NCBI GenBank assembly: GCA_030747175.1
Contig: JASLLE010000019.1
Span: forward strand, 1-37,748
From: Dehalococcoidia bacterium
Lineage (GTDB): Bacteria > Chloroflexota > Dehalococcoidia > Lucifugimonadales > Lucifugimonadaceae
Direction of reading: 5' to 3'
Length of the DNA: 37,748 bases
Shown: piece by piece, positions 15,866 through 24,973 of the stretch
Layout: each line of letters starts with the position of its first letter
How positions within the stretch are numbered: the first letter of the stretch is position 1
The notes under the pieces: model-generated
Databases searched by the model: none
The model's input: only the letters and a program-made list of their open reading frames with translations
What the model was told of the DNA's origin: nothing
Made by a program: the position numbers and the translations under genes

Positions 15866-16807
15866 TTACTGGTTACGCGGTGATTCCCCGATAGGTCCAC
15901 CCGCGCCCGCGGCATCCGCCTCGGGATCGGAGTCACGCCCCTTCAGCACGCGGTTTCGCAATTGGGACAGGGCGGCCTTAGCGGAATCAAGGTCATGACC
16001 ACGCGGAGCACGTTTCAAATATGTAGACAGCGTCTCTGCTGCGGCGTTGAAACTGCCGAGTTCTGTCTGGATGTGCGCTAGATCCGCGAGGTTGTGCCAC
16101 GATGCCGGCTCGACGATACGTATGCCTTCCGCCGCCCGGAGTGCGCGAGGGTAATCCTCTTTATCGAGGTAGATCTGTTTCAGATTACTGAGTGTCCGGC
16201 GCAAGATGCCGCGTTTGCCGTCCGGCCGCATGAAAGGCGCCGCCTCTTCCGGGCTCATCGGAATGGATGCGCGTCCCGGCCTGCCGACGGCCCGCTGTAC
16301 GATGGCGACACACTCACGCCGGCTAAGCAAACCACCGGCGTCATAAGGATCCACGTAGATCGACTCAGAGCCCTCGCCGGCGCGAACGATAAAGTGCCCC
16401 GGGAGGCCGATGCCGTGGAATCGATAACCGGCTCGGCGGCCGATCTCCATGTACAGGATGGAAAGAGTGATGGGGTTTCCCAGCCCGCGATCCAGTACGT
16501 CCGGGATGTAGCTATTGCGCGGGTCGTGGTTGCGCTTCTTATCGCCACGGATCCCGAGATCGTTGAACAGGACATCGTTCACGGCGTGTATGGCGTCGTA
16601 CAGGCCATGTCTGCGGGGCAGGCGTTCGCGAACGCGTTCAGCCAGGAGGGCGACTCGACCCCGCTCGGCGACGAAGTCCAGTTGAGGATATTCACCGGCT
16701 GCGATCAGCAAGGATGCGGACAGGAGATCTATCTGGGACGCCGGAACCGATACGACGCGCCGGAACGCGCCGTCCGAATTGCCGAACGCATTACTCACGT
16801 TAATCAA
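15866..16807 (-). CDS. SirB1-type transglutaminase-like protein with TPR-like C-terminus
   Basis: A 313 aa protein of the SirB1 N-terminal (transglutaminase-like) family. The core reads DPRNSYIPDVLDRGLGNPITLSILYMEIGRR and GIGLPGHFIVRAG, followed by YVDPYDAGG; these are the conserved blocks. The last ~100 residues (LSNLKQIYLDKEDYPRALRA, HIQTELGSFNAAAETLSTYL) look like TPR repeats. The motif where a transglutaminase would carry a catalytic Cys does not show one (GNPITLS), so enzymatic activity is doubtful. Its biochemical role is not established. Start TTG 16807 or, more plausibly by spacing from AGAGGG, GTG 16798. Confidence 0.8.
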   Translation of the reverse strand: MINVSNAFGNSDGAFRRVVSVPASQIDLLSASLLIAAGEYPQLDFVAERGRVALLAERVRERLPRRHGLYDAIHAVNDVLFNDLGIRGDKKRNHDPRNSYIPDVLDRGLGNPITLSILYMEIGRRAGYRFHGIGLPGHFIVRAGEGSESIYVDPYDAGGLLSRRECVAIVQRAVGRPGRASIPMSPEEAAPFMRPDGKRGILRRTLSNLKQIYLDKEDYPRALRAAEGIRIVEPASWHNLADLAHIQTELGSFNAAAETLSTYLKRAPRGHDLDSAKAALSQLRNRVLKGRDSDPEADAAGAGGPIGESPRNQ

Positions 16808-17229
16808 CGCCCTCTGAGCCGGACATCCATTTGTTTGGCGTGAGGTCAGTAATCCCGATTGCTCCTGGGCCGGACTTCAAATCCAAATCTGGCGTCCGGA
16901 AGGCCGGTTCCGCCGCGTGTCCGATGACTGCGATTCTAATGTCGCACGCATGGGTCCGCAATCCTGAATCGTCGTTGGACGACCTTTGACCGGATTCTTG
17001 TGTCGGGTTGCCTCGCGATCAATGTGTGGAACTTGGTGGACCAGGCCGAGAGGCCAATACGAAATGCTTCCGACCCCTGGCAGAGTCTGGAGAATTCCGA
17101 CGGATAGAGGTGATCCCGAATAAACGCACATGGGCTGGCCAGTTGCCACCGGCTGTTTCGCCCAGGACTCCCGGGACGTTGGTCACCATGAACTGTGATC
17201 AAAGCGACCCCGGGATTTGTATCTGTGGG
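16808..17229. other. 422 bp gap without a recognisable gene
   Basis: Lies between the end of thiQ and the start of the SirB1-type gene, both minus strand, so it should hold the terminator of the first and the promoter of the second. Short open frames here have no ribosome binding sites, and their translations resemble no family. A TAGAAT (minus strand, near 16936-16941) could be a -10 box. I see no repeat or RNA motif. Confidence 0.5.
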
Positions 17230-18327
17230 TCACCCCTGCGACGGCGGCAAGAGAGTGATCGACTCAGGGGGAACGAATACGAAAATATCGTCACCCGCGG
17301 TCAAGCTGGATTGTGCGTCGTTCGAGGGCGCAATGGCCACTACTTCACCCTGGCCGACCGTGATGTGGATTTCTGATTCTCCACCGCGGAATTTTCGAGC
17401 GTTGATGACTCCGGATAATTCGATCCCGTTCCCGGCCGAGCCATGGCGAACCGGTGCGATGGAAAGTCCTCGTTCATTGATGATTACGAGAACATCGTCT
17501 CCGGTCATCATCCCGTCAGGGGGTGAACCGCCGGCGACCAGTGTTCCGACGGTGGACGCGACTTCGACTGAATCAGACGCCCGGACTATCGTGCCCGGAA
17601 TGAGGTTCCTGAGCCCCAGGGAACGGGCGACCATCTCGGTGGCCGGCGCCCGGAAAAGGGCCTCGGGAGGTCCTGCCTGAACGACCGCTCCGCGGTCCAC
17701 GAAAACGATTGTGTCTGCGAGGGCGAACGCTTCATCCTTGTCGTGCGTCACGTAGATCGCCGTCACGCCGATCTCCTTGAGGATCGAGCGGACCTGGACC
17801 TGGAGAGACTCACGCAGGACCCGGTCCAGAGACCCCAGCGGTTCATCCAGCATCAGTAATTTGGGCGCCGGGGCAAGCGACCGTGCCAGAGCGACACGCT
17901 GACGTTCCCCTCCGGAAAGTTCATGGATTTTTCGGTTTCGGTAGTTGCCAAGGTCAACAAGTTCCAGCATTTCATCGACCCGCATCTGGACCCTGTCGCT
18001 CGACATCCCCTGCATGCGTAAGCCGAATCCCACGTTTCCGAAGACGTCCATGTGCGGGAAAAGTGCGAGGTCCTGAAACATGAGACCGAAACCTCGTGAA
18101 TGAGGCGTTACCCCCTGCACGTTCTGCCCATCGAACGAGATCGTGCCTGAATCCATGGATTCCAGGCCTGCGATGATCCTGAGGAGCGTTGTCTTCCCAC
18201 ATCCGCTCGGGCCGAGCAGACAGACCAGCTCGCCACGGTCTACATCCAGCGAGACATCATGGATAGCGAACGTATCGCCGTAGGATTTGTGAACATTTTC
18301 AAGTCGTAGGATCGGAGTCTCCGGCAT
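17230..18327 (-). CDS. thiQ: thiamine-type ABC transporter ATP-binding protein
   Basis: ATPase that powers import by ThiB-ThiP. The nucleotide-binding domain (1-240) has Walker A GPSGCGKTT, Q-loop MFQDLALFPH, signature LSGGERQR, Walker B LLMLDEP and switch VTHD. About 120 more residues form a TOBE-like C-terminal domain (SGVINARKFRGGESEIHI), so at 365 aa it is longer than E. coli ThiQ and resembles Fe3+/sulfate/putrescine-type ATPases. The assignment to thiamine rests on the riboswitch and the neighbouring thiB. Its ATG shares one base with the thiP stop (TGATG). Confidence 0.85.
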   Translation of the reverse strand: MPETPILRLENVHKSYGDTFAIHDVSLDVDRGELVCLLGPSGCGKTTLLRIIAGLESMDSGTISFDGQNVQGVTPHSRGFGLMFQDLALFPHMDVFGNVGFGLRMQGMSSDRVQMRVDEMLELVDLGNYRNRKIHELSGGERQRVALARSLAPAPKLLMLDEPLGSLDRVLRESLQVQVRSILKEIGVTAIYVTHDKDEAFALADTIVFVDRGAVVQAGPPEALFRAPATEMVARSLGLRNLIPGTIVRASDSVEVASTVGTLVAGGSPPDGMMTGDDVLVIINERGLSIAPVRHGSAGNGIELSGVINARKFRGGESEIHITVGQGEVVAIAPSNDAQSSLTAGDDIFVFVPPESITLLPPSQG

Positions 18328-19976
18328 CAGAACCCGCCAACGTCCCGGTAACGGAACCGTTCTATCGTCACGAATCCAAGTGCAACCACCGCCATGAGCA
18401 GCGTACTCATGGCGAGCGCCTGGCCCAGGTTCGCCTCACCCGGCTGACCAAGCAGCCTGAAAATCGCTACCGGTATCGTTGCGAACTCGGGCCGTACGAG
18501 TAACAACGAGGCTCCAAACTCCCCCATGGAGACGGCGAACGCGAACGTGGCGCCGACGATCAATGCGCGAGCGATGATTGGAAGTTCGACGTGAATGAAG
18601 ACGCGCAACGGAGACGCGCCCAGAACGGCGGCTGACTCTTTCAGATGCGGAGGCATCCCGCGCAGCACCGGCAGCAGGGTCCGGATTACGAATGGGTACG
18701 CCACGAGCGAATGGGCGATGACGAGTATGAGCCACGAACCTCGCAGGTCGACGGGTGGGCGGTTGAACGCCACCAGGAACCCGAATCCGAGCGTAACGGC
18801 GGAGACAACCAGGGGCAGCATAAACAGGGCGTCAATAATGCTCGAACGCCTGCCGGGCCTCACGATGATGTAGGCGGCGGCCGTGCCGACCAGCATGGCG
18901 ATGACCATGGACGCGAGAGCGAATCGAATCGAGTTCCAGATAACCTGCAGCGGGGATCGGTAGAAATACGACCCGCTATCGTTGGAAAACAGTGCAACGA
19001 AATGGGTCGGTGAATACCCGTCGCTGGTCGATATAGCGCGCTCTACCAGGGCCAGTAGCGGGGAGAGAATAACCAACAACCCGGCGATTATCCCGACGAC
19101 AACGATCATGTCCCGGACACTCTTCTTCCGTTGCGAAACCGCCTCGCGATGGACCAGCGTGACGGGAACTGCGCTTCGCGCCTGAATCCGGGTGTAAACG
19201 AACAGGAAGACGTACGTGAAAACGATCTGAATGATCGCGAGAGCTCCAGCGATTTCCAGCCGGAACAACTTGACCGTAAGCTCATATATTGCGACTTCCA
19301 TCGTGGCGAACTGCGATCCGCCGAGGACGAGGACCACGCCGAAAGATGTGAACGAAAATATGTAGACCAGGATCGCCGATGACCATATCGCAGGGAGCAG
19401 CAGGGGCAGCGTGACGTGGCGGAACGTCTGAACACGACCGGCGCCCAGCATCGCGGAACTTTCCTCGAACTGCGGGCTCAGGTTGGCCCAGTATGCCGAG
19501 ACGATCCGTACAACTATCGAGTAGTTGTAGAAGGCGTGGGCCATGAAAATTATCGTCAGGGTGTTGGCGATTCGGATCTGAGGGGCGTGAGCTCCGAAAA
19601 GATTGGAAAGCCCGGTGTTTACGAGACCTCCCGGGCCGAGCAAAGCCACGAATCCCATCGCCACCACTATGGTGGGCATGATGAAGGGAAGCGTGGTCAA
19701 AGCCTTCAGGAGGGTCTTGCCCGGGAACTCATGCCGGGCAAACAGGTAGGCGACCGGAAGGCCAAGGAGCAGTGTCAGGAACGTAGAAAACGCCGCCTGC
19801 CATATGGTGAACCAGATCCGTCCCAGGTAGTAGGAATCCCCCAGCAGTACCTGAAATGGGCCGAGGTCAAGCGCACCGCCGCCGAAACTTTTCGCCAGGA
19901 TGGCCACGAGCGGATATAGGAAGAATACGCCGAGGAACGCTAGCGGCCCGATTGCCAGTAATCGGCTAGCTCTCAT
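18327..19976 (-). CDS. thiP: thiamine-type ABC transporter permease, fused double domain
   Basis: Inner-membrane channel with two permease domains in one chain, as in ThiP and FbpB. Around 12 hydrophobic segments are visible in 549 aa. Each half has the EAA-type loop that docks the ATPase: EESSAMLGAGRVQTFRHVTLPLL in the first, KESAAVLGASPLRVFIHVELPI in the second. The second half ends GEFGASLLLVRPEFATIPVAIFRLLGQPG, a typical ThiP closing. A 189 bp gap separates it from thiB, and I see no gene there. Confidence 0.88.
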   Translation of the reverse strand: MRASRLLAIGPLAFLGVFFLYPLVAILAKSFGGGALDLGPFQVLLGDSYYLGRIWFTIWQAAFSTFLTLLLGLPVAYLFARHEFPGKTLLKALTTLPFIMPTIVVAMGFVALLGPGGLVNTGLSNLFGAHAPQIRIANTLTIIFMAHAFYNYSIVVRIVSAYWANLSPQFEESSAMLGAGRVQTFRHVTLPLLLPAIWSSAILVYIFSFTSFGVVLVLGGSQFATMEVAIYELTVKLFRLEIAGALAIIQIVFTYVFLFVYTRIQARSAVPVTLVHREAVSQRKKSVRDMIVVVGIIAGLLVILSPLLALVERAISTSDGYSPTHFVALFSNDSGSYFYRSPLQVIWNSIRFALASMVIAMLVGTAAAYIIVRPGRRSSIIDALFMLPLVVSAVTLGFGFLVAFNRPPVDLRGSWLILVIAHSLVAYPFVIRTLLPVLRGMPPHLKESAAVLGASPLRVFIHVELPIIARALIVGATFAFAVSMGEFGASLLLVRPEFATIPVAIFRLLGQPGEANLGQALAMSTLLMAVVALGFVTIERFRYRDVGGF

Positions 19977-20165
19977 CGCGCACCAGATCCGTCGATGTAG
20001 GCAACCTCCTGCCCGTTCAAGAGAAGTTCAGGGGCGGTTTCGTTGTCGTGCTGAATTGCGTGGTGATGGTACGTCAACAGGAGGATAGAGATAGCCCACA
20101 ACTTGAAGGCCGCAACCCGGACATAACGCTTTGCCGAAATACCCGGGTCGCAGCCACGAGCGAAC

Positions 20166-21215
20166 TTACCTCAGGACCACGTTGGTCCATTCCTGTATCC
20201 ACCCGTCACGTTTTTCGCCAATTTCCTCCGCGCCGATGCTGGCGGGCTGCGATGGAACCTCTGCGAATCTGAAGAAGTCAGGCGTTGCAGCGTTCTTGTT
20301 CACCGGGTACACGAACATCTTGTCCGGGAAATCTTCCTGGAAGGTGGTTCCGAGTGCGAAATCGATGAACTTTTTGGCCAGGTTCTTACTGTTCGCTCCC
20401 TTGAGAATTCCTATGCCTTCCACCTGGGTGAACGTGGCATTGTCGATGAGGATGTTGCCCGTCGGCGGCGCCTCAATCGGGTCCTCGGAGAAGAAGAACT
20501 CGGCAGCCGGGCTGGTGGCGTAACTCACCACAAGCGGCCTGTCGCCGCCGTACATCGAGAAATCGGTGTAGTAGGCGTCGCTCCAGCCATCTTTTACCAG
20601 GACATCATTGGCCTTGAGATCGGCCCAGAAGTCGAGGTAATCGTAGTCGTCGTCCTCGCCGAAGTAGGCCACCGTGGCGATCAAGAAGGCGAGGCCTGGC
20701 GACGATGTGGCGGGGTTCTCGACGACGAGTGATCCATCCCAATCAGGGCCGGTCAGTTCTTCCAGGGTTGTCGGAGGGGTCAGGCCGTTTTCCGAAAGGA
20801 AGTCCAGGTGGTAGTTCAGGTTCACGTAGCCGTAGTTGATCGGGGTCACATGCCCTGAGCTGTCAAACTCGAACTCGTCCGGTACCTGGTCGAGGAGATC
20901 GGACTCGTACTTTTCGAATATTTCCTCGTCCAGCGCACGTCCCAGGTACGTGTTGTCGACGCCGTACAACAGGTCCGCAGATGGGTTGCCCTTCTCGAGA
21001 ATAGCCCGTACCAGAGCTTCGCCCGCGTCACCCGCTTGCTGGAGGACAACCGTGGCGTCGTTTGCCTCTTCGAACTCCTCTATGACGGCCTCGGAGATGT
21101 TGAAGCTGTCGTGGGTCATGATCACTAGCTCGTTGTCTTCGTCCTCGTCATCGCCGCAGGCTACGATGAAGATGAGGATGAGCATAGTGAGGGTAATTAC
21201 CGTTGTTCTGATCAC
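20166..21215 (-). CDS. thiB: thiamine-binding periplasmic/lipoprotein component ThiB
   Basis: Solute-binding protein for thiamine or its phosphates. A signal peptide ends in the lipobox IFIVAC, followed by an acidic linker. The mature protein keeps ThiB blocks: LVIMTHDSFN, INYGYVNLNY, NPATSSPGLAFL, VKDGWSDAYY, VVSYATSPAAEFF and MFVYPVN, which correspond to the KGWSEAY, LSYTTSPAY and WMYPV blocks of E. coli ThiB. The start is GTG 21215 with GGAGGT 6 nt upstream. It is the first gene after the TPP riboswitch, so ligand, regulation and family agree. Confidence 0.92.
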   Translation of the reverse strand: MIRTTVITLTMLILIFIVACGDDEDEDNELVIMTHDSFNISEAVIEEFEEANDATVVLQQAGDAGEALVRAILEKGNPSADLLYGVDNTYLGRALDEEIFEKYESDLLDQVPDEFEFDSSGHVTPINYGYVNLNYHLDFLSENGLTPPTTLEELTGPDWDGSLVVENPATSSPGLAFLIATVAYFGEDDDYDYLDFWADLKANDVLVKDGWSDAYYTDFSMYGGDRPLVVSYATSPAAEFFFSEDPIEAPPTGNILIDNATFTQVEGIGILKGANSKNLAKKFIDFALGTTFQEDFPDKMFVYPVNKNAATPDFFRFAEVPSQPASIGAEEIGEKRDGWIQEWTNVVLR

Positions 21216-21257
21216 CGGAGACCTCCAAATCGAGTCTCTGGCCCCGGTCTTTCCTGC

Positions 21258-21286
21258 AAAACAAGAAAACCGCCCAATCCGGGCGG
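21258..21286 (-). terminator. intrinsic terminator of the TPP riboswitch expression platform
   Basis: On the minus strand CCGCCC-GGATT-GGGCGG (21286-21270) forms a perfect 6 bp stem, followed at once by a T-rich tract ending near 21258. It lies between the aptamer and the thiB ribosome binding site, where ligand-bound aptamer would let it form and cut off transcription of thiBPQ. Confidence 0.9.
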
Positions 21287-21302
21287 CAAAGAAAGCATCA
21301 AT

Positions 21303-21397
21303 CCACTCCCTCCGCTGGCATTACCCAGATCAGGTTAGGGGTCGACAGCAAGTGAGCTGTCCTCTCAGCCTGGTTTCCCAAGCTCCCCCGGGGCGCA
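21303..21397 (-). ncRNA. TPP riboswitch (THI element)
   Basis: Minus-strand reading shows the classical aptamer: CGGGGGAGC, then GGCTGAGAGG, a P3 extension ACAGC-TCACTT-GCTGT, CGACCCCTAACCTGATCTGG, and GTAATGCCAGCGGAGGGA. All conserved ligand-binding stretches (CUGAGAG, ACCUGAUCUGG, AAUGCCAGCG) are intact. With the downstream intrinsic terminator it should repress thiBPQ when thiamine pyrophosphate is plentiful. Confidence 0.97.
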
Positions 21398-21480
21398 TTA
21401 AGTTTCCGAAAGGGTATTAACGCAGCCGGGCGATGTCAATAGAGATGGGCGTTCGTCGTTGACTGGCGTGTCCGCCGGGT

Positions 21481-22353
21481 TCAAAGACCTTTCAACCCGG
21501 AATCACGAACCTTATGGACTATCCCCGTTTCGTACGTAATAAACAGCTCGTCGTTGTCGGGGCCTGCGAGGAGACAGTTGGTCGGCATATCGGACGGCGT
21601 TCTTTGCGTTTGCAGAACGCGGCCGTCCATTGCGAACACGTAGATCATCGGACCGGGACCGTAGCGGTGGCTGCCGGCAGTGGCGACGATGTTGCCGTCT
21701 GCGTCCCAGCACATTCCGTCGATGCCGCGACCCCATCCAAAGTCATGCACGGTGGCCTGTTCACCGAGCGATCCGTCGGCGGCGATTGGATACGTGACGA
21801 GTTTCGGGTGAGCCTTCGCTCCGCTAGGGGTATCGGCCACAAAGAGCCGATCCTCCGAGGGCGAAACCAGTATCCCGTTGGGCCTCCTCATGTCTTCGGT
21901 GACACGATCAACCGAGTAGCTGCCATCCGATTGGGGATCGGCGCGATACACCTGTTCTGTAGGAATGCTCAGAGGCCTGCCACCGTAATTGGGATCGGTA
22001 AACCAGATGCGGCCACGTGAATCGACGGCCAGGTCGTTGGGTTCGTTGAAAGGAAGTCCTTCGAAATTGTCCACTACGACGCGTGTCGGTTCGCCCTCCA
22101 CGTACTCGGCAATTCGCCGATTCTTCCCCTCACAGACGAACAGGCGTCCGTTGCCGTCAAACACCATACCGTTGGCGGCGCCTGTGCCTTCACGCCAGAC
22201 GGAGCTTTCCCCGGTGCCCGGATTCCAGCGCAGCGTGAGATCGGCGGTACAGTGGGAGTACAGCAGTCCATCGCCGTCCCACGCCGGGCCTTCGGTGAGT
22301 GAATCGCGCTCGGCGATAGTCTCGAACGTCCAGTCATCTGTGGGTTCTGGCAT
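21481..22353 (-). CDS. SMP-30/gluconolactonase family protein, copy A
   Basis: Six-bladed beta-propeller, 290 aa, of the SMP-30/gluconolactonase/LRE-like family; known members hydrolyse lactones using one divalent metal. The metal ligands are visible: Glu in SLTEGPAWDG (residue ~21), Asn in RRPNGILVSP and Asp in GIDGMCWDADG; NEPNDLAVDSRGRIWFTDP is the substrate-loop block. No signal peptide, so cytoplasmic. ATG 22353 with AAGGAT upstream. It follows copy B by 10 bp, same strand and equal length. The substrate is unknown. Confidence 0.87.
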   Translation of the reverse strand: MPEPTDDWTFETIAERDSLTEGPAWDGDGLLYSHCTADLTLRWNPGTGESSVWREGTGAANGMVFDGNGRLFVCEGKNRRIAEYVEGEPTRVVVDNFEGLPFNEPNDLAVDSRGRIWFTDPNYGGRPLSIPTEQVYRADPQSDGSYSVDRVTEDMRRPNGILVSPSEDRLFVADTPSGAKAHPKLVTYPIAADGSLGEQATVHDFGWGRGIDGMCWDADGNIVATAGSHRYGPGPMIYVFAMDGRVLQTQRTPSDMPTNCLLAGPDNDELFITYETGIVHKVRDSGLKGL

Positions 22354-22363
22354 CGGGAGATCC

Positions 22364-23236
22364 TTACGGGTAGAGCAGGTGGCCGGTCATGCCGGTGTCG
22401 CGGGCGACGAGGAGATGCCCCTCGATGCTGGTGACGTACAGGTCTTCGCCGACAAATGTGCAGTTAGTCGGGCGAATCGCCGGCGTCGGATGAGTCGCCA
22501 CGATCCGACCGTCGGGTTCGAAAACGGTGATCATCCCGCCCGGCCCGGAAACCTCCCAGCCGGTACAGGCAACGATATGGCCACCCGAAGACAATGTCAT
22601 GCCGTCTATTCCGCGATGCGGCCCGAAGTCGTGCAAAAGTTCGAATTCGCCAAGGGACCCATCGTCTTTGACCGGGTATCCGCGGAGTTGCCGGAACCGC
22701 CCCGCCGCGTAATCGCTCTCGGCTACATAGAGGATCTTGTAATCGGCCGAGAACAGGAGCCCGTTTGGCATCGTGGAGTCGAACGTGCGTTGCACCGCGA
22801 CATAGCTGTCGTCCGGCTGAGGGTCTGCGGAGATAATTGCAGAAAACTCGATCCCCATGCCCGCGTGTACGTCGTTAATCCGGTCGGAAAAGTAGATCCG
22901 CCCCTGTGGATCGATCGCCAGATCGTTCGGCCCGTTGAGGCGTTTGCCATTGAGGCGATCCACCACCGTGACGCCGGGCAAGCCGTCCTCGTATCGGGCG
23001 ATCCGGCGGCCCCGGCCCTCGCACGCGAAGAGCCGACCATCAGCGTCAAAGTTCAGCCCGTTCGCTCCGTTCGTATCGGAACGTACCGTCATAACCGTCC
23101 CCGCGGTGGGGTCGTACGCCAGCACCCTGTCCATGGCGATGTTGGTGAACAACAGCCTGTTGCCGTCCCATGCATTGCCCTCGGTGATCGAACCGATAAC
23201 CGGCAGAGCGTCTTCGAAAATCCATTCCCGGGGCAT
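22364..23236 (-). CDS. SMP-30/gluconolactonase family protein, copy B
   Basis: Second SMP-30 propeller, also 290 aa from the start chosen here. The metal-site motifs are SITEGNAWDG (Glu ~19), MPNGLLFSAD and GIDGMTLSSGG; NGPNDLAIDPQGRIYFSD matches the same block of copy A. ATG 23236 is preceded by CGGAGG at good spacing and gives an opening (MPREWIFEDA) that lines up with copy A (MPEPTDDWTFE); GTG 23260 would add eight residues with no such support. The copies are clearly diverged, so this is an old tandem duplication or recruited pair. It diverges from tenA across ~150 bp. Confidence 0.87.
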   Translation of the reverse strand: MPREWIFEDALPVIGSITEGNAWDGNRLLFTNIAMDRVLAYDPTAGTVMTVRSDTNGANGLNFDADGRLFACEGRGRRIARYEDGLPGVTVVDRLNGKRLNGPNDLAIDPQGRIYFSDRINDVHAGMGIEFSAIISADPQPDDSYVAVQRTFDSTMPNGLLFSADYKILYVAESDYAAGRFRQLRGYPVKDDGSLGEFELLHDFGPHRGIDGMTLSSGGHIVACTGWEVSGPGGMITVFEPDGRIVATHPTPAIRPTNCTFVGEDLYVTSIEGHLLVARDTGMTGHLLYP

Positions 23237-23386
23237 GTGAGCCTCCGCTCCATCAGTCACGGGTCGTTTGCGGGTCGCCCGGGATTATCAGGGTCGGATG
23301 GATCGGCCGCAATGCACACGAGCCTCGGGCAGGTAATCCGCACTTAGAATCGAACTCCAAGGGCAACTTCAAAGAAGGTCTCATCG

Positions 23387-24037
23387 TTGACTAATGTCTC
23401 TCGACTCAAAGCAGAACACGCCGATCTCTGGCAGGCCGCAGCGCATCACCCGTTCATAAAGGAACTTGGTGACGGATCGCTGCCCATCGAAAAGTTTCGC
23501 CGATATTTCGTGCAGGATTACGTCTTCGTGAATGACCTGTCCGAGACCCTGGGCGTCGCCGAAGCGAAGGCGCCGGATATCGCCGCAGCGCGTCCCATGG
23601 CAGAGTTCCAGGCTGCGCTAATGGGAGCAGAAGACGCCCTCTTCCTACGTGCGTTCAAAGACCTCCGGGTCGAAGAAAGCGAGTGGCGGTCTGCGACGCC
23701 ACTGCCGACAACGGCCGCCTTCGGAGACTTCCTGGTACGGACCGGATACGAGCACGGTTACCCGGGCGTGTGTGCTGCGTTTGCCGTAACGGAAGGCGTG
23801 TACATGGACTGGGGACAGCGGTTGACCGACGCCGGGGCCGCACCGGATAACGACTTTTACAGGGAGTGGATCAGGCTGCACACGCGAGAGGTGCTCGGTC
23901 CATTCGTTGAACACGTAGAAGCCGTGGTGAACGCGGCATCGGACGACGTGGTCGAACGACTCTCGTCCGTGTTCGAGCGAACCTTGCGCTACGAGGTTAA
24001 ATTCTGGGACATGGCTTATGAAGGAGAATCCTGGTGA
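23387..24037 (+). CDS. tenA: TenA family thiaminase II / aminopyrimidine aminohydrolase
   Basis: All-helical TenA protein, 216 aa. Known members hydrolyse aminopyrimidines from degraded thiamine to HMP, or cleave thiamine. FRRYFVQDYVFVNDL holds the conserved Asp and Tyr of the pyrimidine site; PGVCAAFAVTEGVY lies where the catalytic Cys is expected, and YEVKFWDMAY carries the C-terminal Glu. The Cys spacing is one residue off the classical pattern, so the exact activity is open. Start TTG 23387 with GAAGGT upstream. The stop overlaps the thiD GTG (GTGA); TenA product is ThiD substrate, so order and coupling fit. Confidence 0.88.
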   Translation: MTNVSRLKAEHADLWQAAAHHPFIKELGDGSLPIEKFRRYFVQDYVFVNDLSETLGVAEAKAPDIAAARPMAEFQAALMGAEDALFLRAFKDLRVEESEWRSATPLPTTAAFGDFLVRTGYEHGYPGVCAAFAVTEGVYMDWGQRLTDAGAAPDNDFYREWIRLHTREVLGPFVEHVEAVVNAASDDVVERLSSVFERTLRYEVKFWDMAYEGESW

Positions 24038-24915
24038 GGATCACCGAGACCATGACGCCACCACGCGCCATGACCATTGCCGGCTCTGACTCTGGTGGCG
24101 GAGCGGGTATTCAGGCAGATCTCAAGACATTCGCTGCGTTCGGCGTGTTCGGCACGTCTGCCGTGACGGCGATCACTGCTCAGAACACGAAAGGTGTCAC
24201 CGCCGTACAGGCCGTGGATCTTCCCGTAATCGGTGAACAGATCGACGCCATCGTGAGTGACATCGGGACCGACGCGGTCAAGATCGGAATGCTGGCGAGT
24301 TCCGAAATCGTCGAGCTGGTAGCGGAGAAACTACGGGAGCACCGACTCTCCAACGTGGTGGTTGACCCGGTGATGGTGGCGACGAGTGGTGACCGCCTCC
24401 TGAAAGACGGCGCGGTCGAATCGATCAGGACCGCCCTCATTCCGCTGGCCAGTGTAGTGACGCCCAACCTGGACGAGGCGATGGTGCTGACCGATCTCCA
24501 GATCGAAAATATGGAAGACATGAAGGAATCTGCACGGCGCATCCACGCGATGGGTCCAACGACCGTCCTCGTAAAAGGCGGGCACTCAAGCGCAGATGAG
24601 GGAGATGGCCGGATGCGAGACGTGCTGTTCGACGGGGAGTCGTTCACGATCTTCGTAGATGCCCGGATAGATACCACGAGCACGCACGGCACCGGATGTA
24701 CTCTCTCGTCAGCCATCGCTGCGGGGCTCTCACACGGGGCGTCCATACCGGATGCTATCGCCGACGCGAAGGCGTACCTTACTGAAGCCTTGAGTCTCGC
24801 CTTTCCTGTTGGAAACGGACACGGCCCCGTGAACCACATGTTTGGGTGGTGGAACGGAGCTGGGGGTGCTGGAAAGGGCGGGGCAACGCATTCCGTTGCC
24901 CGAGAACACGAATAG
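24034..24915 (+). CDS. thiD: hydroxymethylpyrimidine / phosphomethylpyrimidine kinase
   Basis: Phosphorylates HMP and HMP-P in the pyrimidine branch of thiamine synthesis. Ribokinase fold: AMTIAGSDSGGGAGIQADLKTFAAFG at the N-terminus (substrate site), AVTAITAQNT, DPVMVATSGDRLL, TPNLDEAMVL, VLVKGGHSS, and the anion hole with catalytic Asp-loop STHGTGCTLSSAIAA. 293 aa is slightly long because of a Gly-rich tail. GTG start inside the tenA stop. Confidence 0.95.
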   Translation: MRITETMTPPRAMTIAGSDSGGGAGIQADLKTFAAFGVFGTSAVTAITAQNTKGVTAVQAVDLPVIGEQIDAIVSDIGTDAVKIGMLASSEIVELVAEKLREHRLSNVVVDPVMVATSGDRLLKDGAVESIRTALIPLASVVTPNLDEAMVLTDLQIENMEDMKESARRIHAMGPTTVLVKGGHSSADEGDGRMRDVLFDGESFTIFVDARIDTTSTHGTGCTLSSAIAAGLSHGASIPDAIADAKAYLTEALSLAFPVGNGHGPVNHMFGWWNGAGGAGKGGATHSVAREHE

Positions 24916-24973
24916 TCGGTATTGGCAGACTCCCGAAACCCCGGACCAGTACCAGCAAAGAGGAACAATCTCG

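Noticed and set aside
17008-17376. 122-codon plus-strand frame in the gap after thiQ
   Set aside because: No ribosome binding site, no family features, and half of it is antisense to thiQ.
21989-23347. 452-codon plus-strand open frame
   Set aside because: It lies antisense across both SMP-30 genes; its translation has no family features and the minus-strand reading has intact catalytic motifs.
24842-24973. N-terminal extension of the ornithine cyclodeaminase-like gene
   Set aside because: It overlaps thiD and is unlike the family; ATG 24974 has its own ribosome binding site.
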